Shown here in pieces: positions 54,815 to 62,123 of a stretch of 64,000 bases of DNA. Position 1 is the stretch's first letter. The number at the start of each line of letters is the position of its first letter. The stretch is from Desulfospira joergensenii DSM 10085 (GTDB lineage Bacteria; Desulfobacterota; Desulfobacteria; Desulfobacterales; Desulfobacteraceae): NCBI RefSeq assembly GCF_000420085.1, contig NZ_ATUG01000001.1, positions 930,001 to 994,000 on the forward strand. The letters are read 5' to 3'. The notes beneath the pieces are model-generated. The model was not told the DNA's origin. It was given only the letters and a program-made list of their open reading frames with translations, and ran no database searches. The translations under genes and the position numbers were made by a program.

Positions 54815-55097
54815 AAATCCCCCCATCCCGGATATCTCAAGGCTTTTTATCGGAGCTGGAAATGAGTTTGAAGTGGAAACTGTTTTTGCCAAGAAAGGAG
54901 CGGTCTCCCCTGACGAGGCCCACGAATTTGACGAAGTGCTGGTGCTGCTGACCGGCCGGCTGGAACTTGAGCTGGGAGAGGATCGGCAAATGCTGGAAGG
55001 TCTGACCCTCAAAGAGATCCCCGCCGGCACAAGACATGTGATCCGGGTGAAGGAACCCCCCACCAAAGTGGTGATCATCCACCCGGACCGCGGATAA
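54804..55097 (+). CDS. Small cupin-domain protein
   Basis: 97 residues, a single beta-barrel. The cupin motifs are compressed: AHEFDEVLVLLTGRLELELGED gives motif 1 with one His missing, and PAGTRHVIRVKEPPTKVVIIHP gives motif 2. AAAGGAGGTCCC stands before the ATG, so the longer upstream frame is rejected. Probably binds a small molecule or metal. Third gene of the MarR operon. Confidence 0.85.
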   Translation: MKNENPPIPDISRLFIGAGNEFEVETVFAKKGAVSPDEAHEFDEVLVLLTGRLELELGEDRQMLEGLTLKEIPAGTRHVIRVKEPPTKVVIIHPDRG

Positions 55098-55175
55098 GGT
55101 CTGTTCTTTCCCGGCTGGATGGCGGGATATTGGATAAAAAAAACTTCCGGAACAGAGTCCCTGTGCAGGCGATTC

Positions 55176-55982
55176 TCAGCGGGGATAGGACATCGTTCCC
55201 GGGAAACCCATCCCGGTCAGACGCTTCTTGCCCTCATCGCTCAGCCCCAGACTCTCAATCTCCCGGAAGAGCTGTTTCCGTGTGCCCTCCCCTCCCAGAT
55301 AGCCGTTGAGGCGGGCGGCCGCAGTTGAATCCACAAGATCCCGATGGCGCGGATAAAACCGATCCATCTCTTTTTTCAAAGGGTTCTGTTTTAAAAGGTA
55401 CTTCTGATGGTAATCCTCCGCCAAGGTAAAGGAACGGATATCCAGAATCTGGGTTTTCACTCTTTTTCCTGTCCTCTTCTCCAGGGCGGACTTTGAATCC
55501 ATGGCCTGCCTGCGCTGCTCTTCGTTATGAACAAAGACAGCGTTCCTGTACTGTTTTGACCAGGATTGTCCGGTGGGATCGTGGCTTTTCCAGAAAATCT
55601 CCAGCAATTTTCCATAGGTGATGCGGGAAGGGTCGTAATCCACTTGCACGGTTTCCGTGTGATCCCCCATGTGACGATAATCCGGCGCCTCTGTCCGGCC
55701 TCCGGCATATCCCACCCGGGTGCGGATCACCCCCTCTATAATCCCGAACCGGGATTCAGCGCCCCAGAATCAGCCCAGGCCGAAGGAGGCGGTTTCATAG
55801 ACAGGGGAAGCGGCCGCGTCAATGGGAGGGAGGGCCAGGGGTCCGCGGACTCCCCCGGAGCCTGCGGTGTTCCTGGTTGAGTCAGGCTCTGTTCCCATGC
55901 CGGGGGAATAATCCCCCAGCAGGAGTGTTGAAACCAGCAGGATGAGAGTTCCCATCCTGTTCACCCAGATATTGTGCTTCAT
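55176..55982 (-). CDS. msrA: Peptide methionine sulfoxide reductase MsrA, selenoprotein
   Basis: 268 residues with an N-terminal signal peptide ([13 protein letters not shown]). The catalytic motif of MsrA, GCFWG, here reads [16 protein letters not shown]: codon 71 is an in-frame TGA (55772-55770). After it the sequence follows the family ([35 protein letters not shown]). A perfect 6-bp hairpin with loop GGUUC begins 13 nt after the UGA. The protein reduces methionine-S-sulfoxide. It overlaps the MsrAB fusion gene (ATGA) and is thus co-translated with it. Read as stop, it would be called two fragments. Sec-MsrA is known in a few anaerobes and algae. Confidence 0.94.
55740..55772 (-). promoter_or_regulatory. 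bSECIS element of msrA
   Basis: UGA at 55772-55770, 13 nt spacer, then AAUCCC-GGUUC-GGGAUU at 55756-55740 on the transcript: a perfect 6-bp stem with a loop beginning GG. Confidence 0.85.
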
Positions 55983-57229
55983 TTCATTGCTCCTTTCTCT
56001 GTAAAGGATTCCAGATAACTGCCGTATCCCTCCTTTTCCAGGTCGGATACGGGAATGAACCGCAGAGAAGCCGAATTGATGCAGTAGCGCAGCCCGGTGG
56101 GGGCAGGTCCGTCGTCAAACACGTGTCCCAGATGGGAGTCCCCGTGTTTGCTCCTGACCTCGGTTCGGACCATGAAAAACTTTGTATCCTTTTTTTCGAC
56201 GATATTGTCCGGTTCCAGGGGACTTGTAAAACTGGGCCATCCGGTTCCGGAATCGAATTTTTCCATGGAGCTGAACAGGGGCTCCCCGGAAACGATGTCC
56301 ACGTAAATGCCGGCCTCATGGTTATCCCAGTATGCATTGTTAAAGGGAGGTTCTGTACCGTTTTTCCGGGCAACCTTGTACTCCATGGGGGTCAATTGTT
56401 TCTTCAGTTCGGCATCCGAAGGACGGGAGTACATTTTTCCCGCCTCCTGATCCATAGGGCCCATCGACTTTTCTTCCATGTCCATAGACTTCTTTTCCAT
56501 GGTCATGGAATCCATCTTCCCCTTGTCCATCGTCTTTTCTTCCATGGAAGTTGCATCCATCTTGTTCTTATCCATGCTTGAATCCATATGGGACGGGCTC
56601 TCCTTCCAGACCATCTTCAGGAACCTGTCCCTGCCTGAACCGGAGCGATACCAGTGATACCGGACAGGATTCTTTTTATAGTAGTCCTGGTGATACTCTT
56701 CCGCCGGGTAAAAGGGCCCCAGGGGAAGGATTTGGGTTACGATGGGTTTATCAAACCGTCCCGATGCTGCCAGTTCCTGCCTGGACTCTTCTGCCAGATG
56801 CTTTTCCCTGTCGTTTGCATAGAAAATGGCGCTCCGGTACTGGGCCCCCTTGTCCACAAACTGGCCCGACGGATCCGTGGGATCGATATGGCGCCAGAAA
56901 AGGTCAAGCAGGTCTTCATAGCTGACCCGGGACGGATCATAGATCACCTTTACGGACTCCAGATGACCGGTCTTCCCCATGGAGACCTGTTTGTATGTGG
57001 GGTTCATTTCATCTCCCCCGGTGTAACCGGAAACAGCCTCGATCACACCTTCTTTTTTTTCAAAATCAGATTCCACACACCAGAAACAGCCGCCGGCAAA
57101 AAAAGCGGTCCGGGTATTTTCAGGCATGGAGTCCATGGACGGTTCCGGGCTGTTCTCCACACTGTTCACCCGGTTGCACCCCCAAAAGACAAGAAGCATA
57201 AAAAGGATTATCATCATTGTTCGTTTCAT
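55979..57229 (-). CDS. msrAB: MsrA-MsrB fusion lipoprotein with Met-rich linker
   Basis: 416 residues. The N-terminus is a lipoprotein signal, lipobox VFWGC18. The MsrA part (about 40-200) has the catalytic Cys48 in [18 protein letters not shown]. The MsrB part (about 270-410) has [37 protein letters not shown] with catalytic Cys, but lacks the zinc-binding CxxC pairs found in many MsrBs. The linker (about 215-265) is packed with Met and Lys ([20 protein letters not shown] and repeats), likely a target or a sink for oxidants. It would repair both methionine sulfoxide forms at the outer face of the cell. Followed by the Sec-MsrA gene. Confidence 0.93.
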   Translation of the reverse strand: MKRTMMIILFMLLVFWGCNRVNSVENSPEPSMDSMPENTRTAFFAGGCFWCVESDFEKKEGVIEAVSGYTGGDEMNPTYKQVSMGKTGHLESVKVIYDPSRVSYEDLLDLFWRHIDPTDPSGQFVDKGAQYRSAIFYANDREKHLAEESRQELAASGRFDKPIVTQILPLGPFYPAEEYHQDYYKKNPVRYHWYRSGSGRDRFLKMVWKESPSHMDSSMDKNKMDATSMEEKTMDKGKMDSMTMEKKSMDMEEKSMGPMDQEAGKMYSRPSDAELKKQLTPMEYKVARKNGTEPPFNNAYWDNHEAGIYVDIVSGEPLFSSMEKFDSGTGWPSFTSPLEPDNIVEKKDTKFFMVRTEVRSKHGDSHLGHVFDDGPAPTGLRYCINSASLRFIPVSDLEKEGYGSYLESFTEKGAMK

Positions 57230-57394
57230 CAGACACCTCCTGTTGGGTTTGATAATGGCCGGTCCCCGGATTCAGCACCATGGGAAAAAGAAAGCAGAGG
57301 CTTTAAGTGATGCTGCATGGACAGAGGCGCCAAAACCCGGGCACCGGCCCTTTACAGAATTCCATTATCAATATCTTAACTGAATATAATCATC

Positions 57395-58066
57395 CTATTT
57401 CCCGGGGCTAATCATTATCTTTGCCACTGGATTGCGCCAGTCAGCGGTTGCCGGGTCAAGATCGACCCCGCCGTGGATACCCCCGTGAATGTAAACATAG
57501 CCTTCCGCGCCATCGGTGTCCCGGACACCACCGCTTCCGCAGGGCGGTCCGGGAATATAACCGCAGTCTTCGGAGTTGAATTCACTGCCGGCGTCATAGG
57601 CCTCTGCCGTTGCAGATCTCACCCGAAAAAAATTAACCGGCACTCCCTGGACAGCGAAAAAAGCGTCATTGGTCGTTACCAGCATCCCGGCCAGGGATAC
57701 GAACCGATACCGGCCCCTGGCGGTTAATTCAACGCTTACGGATTGTCCCGGAAGAACAGGTCCGGCAGCTACCTTATGGTCAAATACGCTTCCCATTTCA
57801 TCAAAATCGCTGGTCAACGGGTCGGTCTGACCGTCTTCGGCCAGGGAAGCCAATGAGGGATCTGCAGGAGCCCCCAGTTCAAACAGCTTGAAACTGCTGT
57901 CGTGGACCACCGCCACAGGGGGACTGAAGATCTGCCCCCGGGTAAGATTGGTGATGGTAATTGTAATTGTTCTGCCCTTGTGCCAATCTTTGGCCCAGAC
58001 AGTCTGAGCGGATGTAATAAAGAGCATTGCGGCCAATGCGATCAGGCCGGTTCTGAATTTTCCCAT
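57395..58066 (-). CDS. Spondin-domain protein, secreted
   Basis: 223 residues with a signal peptide (LIALAAMLFITSAQTVWA). The mature part is a Spondin_N-like beta domain: RTITITITNLTRGQIFSPPVAVVHDSSFKLFELG, SVELTARGRYRFVSLAGMLVTTNDAFFAVQGV and GYVYIHGGIHGGVDLDPATADWRNPVAKI. Bacterial members are secreted proteins of unclear role, perhaps adhesion. It lies between the msr pair and the two-component system on the same strand. Confidence 0.88.
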   Translation of the reverse strand: MGKFRTGLIALAAMLFITSAQTVWAKDWHKGRTITITITNLTRGQIFSPPVAVVHDSSFKLFELGAPADPSLASLAEDGQTDPLTSDFDEMGSVFDHKVAAGPVLPGQSVSVELTARGRYRFVSLAGMLVTTNDAFFAVQGVPVNFFRVRSATAEAYDAGSEFNSEDCGYIPGPPCGSGGVRDTDGAEGYVYIHGGIHGGVDLDPATADWRNPVAKIMISPGK

Positions 58067-58273
58067 GGTATTCCTCCTATTGCTTTGAAAGTATAAATCA
58101 TCTTCGCATGCATGCGGACTTACACTTAAGAATAGGCTCGATATGTCACGAAAGTTTCACAGGGCCGACACAATTAGATCACAAGTCAGAAACGTTTGTA
58201 TCCCCGGTAAAAAGGGGAAAGGGATCATACGTCGCGGCTGCCGACAGAAAGAAACAAAGAAGACAGACGAAAT

Positions 58274-59749
58274 TTACCCCGGGGAATGACAGGGCAGGTG
58301 AAAGGTGAATGTGGTGCCGGAATTGATTTTGCTCTCCACTTCAATGTCCCGGCCGTGGAGTTCCATGATCTTTTGAACAATGGAAAGGCCCAGTCCGGAA
58401 TGGCCTGTGCTGTTCAAGCGGCTCTTGTCCGATTGAAAAAACCGGTTAAAGATCAAAGGCAGTTCATCTTCCGGGATCCCGCAGCCGGAATCCCGGACCT
58501 GGACCCGGATATTCCCCTGGTCAGGGGCAAGATTCAGCCGGACCTCTCCGCCTTCCGGGGTATAATGGACAGCGTTTTCAATCAAATTTTCCAGGGCGCG
58601 TTCAATGAGGCCGATATCCGCATTTACCAGGGGCAGGTCTCTTTCAATATTTGTTAAAATGGAGATCTTTTTTTCAGCGGCTTTGAGTTTGAATTTCTGA
58701 ACCACATCCTGAACCAGTTCCCCCGGATGAAAGGGTTCACAAACCATCAGAGAATCATAGGATTCCAGCTTGGCCAGCTCAAAAAGTTCGCTCACCAGGA
58801 CGCTCAGCCGCCCGCAATGTTTCAATGCGGTTTCCAGGTAGAGGCGCCGGTCAGCCTCGGGCAGGCTCTTGTCCTTTAAAAGCATGGTTTCGATATACCC
58901 CTGGAGGGTGGCCAAAGGGGTGCGCAGATCATGGGAAACATTGGCGATCATGTCCCGGCGTTCGGTGTCTGCCCGCTGGAGTTCATCCACCTGGCTTTCA
59001 ATCCGCTGCCTCATCTCGGCAAAAACAGATTCCAGAAGGGTGATTTCATCGACACCTCCCCCGGGAATCTTTGTTCCTGGAGAGGCGTCCGAACTCCCCT
59101 TTTTAAAGGCCTGGATGGTGTTGGACAGCCGCCGCAGCCGCCCGGTCATGGTGGCAAAAAGGACCAGACCCACGATCAGGGAAAAAAGAAGACAGGCAAA
59201 TATCAGCCATGCACTGACCTGCAGGATATAGCTGCCCTTGAGTTTTTGAACCACACTGTCGTAGCGTTCCCCCCCCAGGATCACGTAGAGATACCCCTGG
59301 AGTTCCCCCTTTTCCGGGATCCGGGCAACCGAGAACACCTTTTGCCGGGCCGGGTTCCTGGGATCGTCCCCCAGTACGGGCAGGCGGGGCGCCTTCTCCA
59401 GAAGGGCCCGGACAGGGACCAGACTCACCTCTTTCCGCTTCACCTTGCCCGGATCGGCAGAATAGGCCAGAATCCGCCCCTCGGGGTCGAGAAGATAGAT
59501 CTCGATTCTGGGATTGATGACCATGAGCATGTGGAAGATATCTTTCATGCCCTCCTCATCGATCCGGTTGTCCCGGATCAGCAGACGTTCGGACACGATA
59601 TGATCGGCAAGATCCAGGTTGAGGCGCTGGGCCGCCTCCTTCTGATACATTTCAGCCGAAAACCCGGCCACAAGAATAATGGCCATCCCCACAAGACAGA
59701 GCAGGCCGGTCAATACCAGCGCCAGTTTTGAATATAAGGTTCTAAACAT
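58274..59749 (-). CDS. Sensor histidine kinase of OmpR-type pair
   Basis: 491 residues. One membrane helix at the start (LALVLTGLLCLVGMAIILVAGF), an extracytoplasmic region of about 140 residues, a second helix near 180-200, HAMP, then DMIANVSHDLRTPLATLQGY with the phospho-acceptor His, and the ATPase domain (NLIENAVHYTPEGG, VRDSGCGIPEDELPLIFNRFFQ, GLGLSIVQKI). It pairs with the response regulator whose gene ends 46 bases upstream. The signal is unknown; the next gene downstream is the spondin protein, and the msr genes may be in the regulon (inference). Confidence 0.92.
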   Translation of the reverse strand: MFRTLYSKLALVLTGLLCLVGMAIILVAGFSAEMYQKEAAQRLNLDLADHIVSERLLIRDNRIDEEGMKDIFHMLMVINPRIEIYLLDPEGRILAYSADPGKVKRKEVSLVPVRALLEKAPRLPVLGDDPRNPARQKVFSVARIPEKGELQGYLYVILGGERYDSVVQKLKGSYILQVSAWLIFACLLFSLIVGLVLFATMTGRLRRLSNTIQAFKKGSSDASPGTKIPGGGVDEITLLESVFAEMRQRIESQVDELQRADTERRDMIANVSHDLRTPLATLQGYIETMLLKDKSLPEADRRLYLETALKHCGRLSVLVSELFELAKLESYDSLMVCEPFHPGELVQDVVQKFKLKAAEKKISILTNIERDLPLVNADIGLIERALENLIENAVHYTPEGGEVRLNLAPDQGNIRVQVRDSGCGIPEDELPLIFNRFFQSDKSRLNSTGHSGLGLSIVQKIMELHGRDIEVESKINSGTTFTFHLPCHSPG

Positions 59750-59795
59750 GATTCCCCGTCAAAAATTGAATCAAATGGTTTCCCGGCCCATGATT

Positions 59796-60506
59796 TTACC
59801 CGTCTTCCAAGGCATCAAATTTGTATCCCACTCCCCAGACCGTGATGATGTGGTCGGGCTTGGCAGGGTTGATTTCGATTTTACCCCGCAGCCGGTTGAT
59901 GTGGGAGTTGACCGTGTGCTCATATCCGTCATGTCCGTATCCCCAGACCTCGTCCAGGAGCTGGGAGCGGGTGTAGACCCGCCCCGGATGGGATGCAAAA
60001 TGAAGCAGCAGATCAAACTCCTTGGCCGTAAGGTTGAGCATCTGATCCCCAAGCCGGGCGGTGCGGCTTTGGGGGTCTATACTGAATCCGCCGATGCGGA
60101 CAATTGACGGCCTCTTGGCCGGATCATGCCCCTTTATCTCATCGACACGGCGAAAAATCGCCTTTACCCGGGCCATAAGCTCCCGGATGCTGAAGGGTTT
60201 GGTAACATAATCGTCCGCCCCCATCTCCAGCCCCAGAACCCGGTCAAGCTCGGTGGACTTCGAGGTTAAGATCAATATGGGCGTATAGGATTGTTTCCCC
60301 CGGATCCTCCGGCAGATCTCCATTCCGTCCATTCCCGGGAGCATGAGATCCAGGATAACCAGGTCATAGGGCTGGTCATTGAGTTTTTTGAATCCGGCTG
60401 AACCCTCAAAGGCCAGATCCACATCAAAGGAAAGGTCTCTCAGGTGAAGCTCCAGAAGTTTGGCAAGGTCCTGATTATCTTCGATGACCAGAATTTTTCT
60501 TGTCAT
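59796..60506 (-). CDS. OmpR/PhoB-type response regulator
   Basis: 236 residues. Receiver with Asp53 in LVILDLMLPGMDG and LTSKSTELDRVLGLEMGADDYVTKPF; a winged helix from about 130 (LTAKEFDLLLHFASHPGRVYTRSQLLDEVWG, then YEHTVNSHINRLRGKI). It is the first gene of the pair with the kinase. Confidence 0.94.
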   Translation of the reverse strand: MTRKILVIEDNQDLAKLLELHLRDLSFDVDLAFEGSAGFKKLNDQPYDLVILDLMLPGMDGMEICRRIRGKQSYTPILILTSKSTELDRVLGLEMGADDYVTKPFSIRELMARVKAIFRRVDEIKGHDPAKRPSIVRIGGFSIDPQSRTARLGDQMLNLTAKEFDLLLHFASHPGRVYTRSQLLDEVWGYGHDGYEHTVNSHINRLRGKIEINPAKPDHIITVWGVGYKFDALEDG

Positions 60507-60539
60507 GTCAACCCCCTGCTCCTTTTCCCTGGTTTTGCC

Positions 60540-62111
60540 TCAGCCGGTTGGATGGTTTTTTAAAAGTCCCTTTTCCACGGAGGGAAACCTGGCCCGGTCC
60601 GTGTGGGGAAAGAACTTGGCCCCGGAAAACATGTTCATGAACTCCTGGTTCACGTTGAGTTCGATATAGGTGATGGATTCCCGGATCTCCATGACCCGGT
60701 CAAAGGCCGTTGGCTCCCGGAGCAGCCGGGCAGCACCGCCCAGGGATGAGTTGCCCAGGACTTCGAATCCGGACCGGTCGATATCCGGGAGCATGCCGAT
60801 GAAAATCGCCGATTCCGGATCAATAAAAGAGCCGAATGTCCCGGCCACGTAAAATTTTTCCAGATCCTCAAACTCCAGTCCGGCCGTGTTCCGGACGATC
60901 ACCTCCAGAATGGTGTACATGGCGGCCTTGGAAGAGGTCAGGGAATTGAGGTCCACCTGGCTTAGGGAAATGGCCCGGCCCGTACCGGAATTTTCCGGAT
61001 CCACCAGGATATAGGACAGGATCCCGTCCCTCTCCTCCAAACGGCCCGTGCATTTGTCCGGGTGGAATTTGCCCCGGATGTCGATCATCCCCCCGGCAAA
61101 AAGGGCCGCGGCCAGATCGATCATGCCGGACCCGCAGATCCCCACGGGCTTTTTATCTTCAATGGTATGAATGGTAAGCATCCCTGTCTCCGGATCAAGG
61201 GCCACCCGGTCGATGACCCCGGGTCCTGCGGTCATGCCCATCTTGGACATTCCCCCTTCCAGGGCGGGGCCGGCTGCTCCGGCACAGGCCATGAGCCAGT
61301 CCCGGCAGCCCACCACGATCTCGGCATTGGTGCCCACATCCACCATGATGCAGGGGGATTCCTTTTTATCCAAATCGGCAAAGAATATCCCGGACAGGAG
61401 ATCCCCCCCGAAATAGGACCCGATATTGGGAAAGAGAAAAACCAGACCCCGGGGATGGATCCCAAGGCCTAATCTTTCGGCCCGGAGCGTATCCGGGATA
61501 TTGACGCAGGGGATATAAGGTTCTTTGATGATCTCAAAGGCCTCCATGCCCAGGAACAGGTGGGTCATGGCCGTATTGCCGGCCCCGGCAATCAGGAAGA
61601 CCTCTTCTTTTTTTCTCCCCTGTTCCCGGCAGAGCCGGTCTAGGTTCTCATTCACGGCCCGGATGACCAGATCCTGGAGCTGGTCAAGCCCCCCCTCCCG
61701 GCCGGAATGGTGGATCCGGGCCAGGACATCCGGACCGATGGAGGCCTGAGGATTGTCCAGGCCGGTCCGGCCCAGTTCCTGTCCGGTTTCAAGATCGAGA
61801 AGCTGAATCACGATCCGGGTGGTGCCGATGTCCAGGGCCGCCCCCAGGATGGAAGAACTGGATTCAGGATCCAGCAGATCCACCAGGCGCCAGGATCTCC
61901 TTTCTTTGAAAACAACGGCCTTTGCCCTGAAATCCCAGGCCCTGAGTCTTGAGGGAAGGTGACGGAGAACGGTATAGGGAATCTTGACCCGGGAAGCATT
62001 GAGTTCCCGCTTCAGGGCCTGCTCCAAGCGCTGGTCATCTCCGGTATTGTTGCCCAGCACCGGTTTTTCAACTTCTATGTATCGGACAACCCCGTTTTTT
62101 GTCTCTGTCAT
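60540..62111 (-). CDS. ASKHA-domain protein (RACo-like, no ferredoxin domain)
   Basis: 523 residues. The ATPase fold starts near residue 90 (LGAALDIGTTRIVIQLLDL) and the rest is as in corrinoid-protein activators: GAGNTAMTHLFLG, MVDVGTNAEIVVGCRDWLMACAGAAGPALEGG, GICGSGMIDLAAALF and YVAGTFGSFIDPESAI. It lacks the 2Fe-2S domain, which the upstream gene encodes, so the two may act together. RACo proteins reduce inactive Co(II) corrinoids using ATP. It lies 12 bases after the larger gene. Confidence 0.85.
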   Translation of the reverse strand: MTETKNGVVRYIEVEKPVLGNNTGDDQRLEQALKRELNASRVKIPYTVLRHLPSRLRAWDFRAKAVVFKERRSWRLVDLLDPESSSSILGAALDIGTTRIVIQLLDLETGQELGRTGLDNPQASIGPDVLARIHHSGREGGLDQLQDLVIRAVNENLDRLCREQGRKKEEVFLIAGAGNTAMTHLFLGMEAFEIIKEPYIPCVNIPDTLRAERLGLGIHPRGLVFLFPNIGSYFGGDLLSGIFFADLDKKESPCIMVDVGTNAEIVVGCRDWLMACAGAAGPALEGGMSKMGMTAGPGVIDRVALDPETGMLTIHTIEDKKPVGICGSGMIDLAAALFAGGMIDIRGKFHPDKCTGRLEERDGILSYILVDPENSGTGRAISLSQVDLNSLTSSKAAMYTILEVIVRNTAGLEFEDLEKFYVAGTFGSFIDPESAIFIGMLPDIDRSGFEVLGNSSLGGAARLLREPTAFDRVMEIRESITYIELNVNQEFMNMFSGAKFFPHTDRARFPSVEKGLLKNHPTG

Positions 62112-62123
62112 CTTCTGTCCGCC

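Noticed and set aside
55770..55772. msrA as a truncated gene starting at 55730
   Set aside because: The catalytic motif and signal peptide lie upstream in the same frame through the UGA, and a SECIS hairpin is present.
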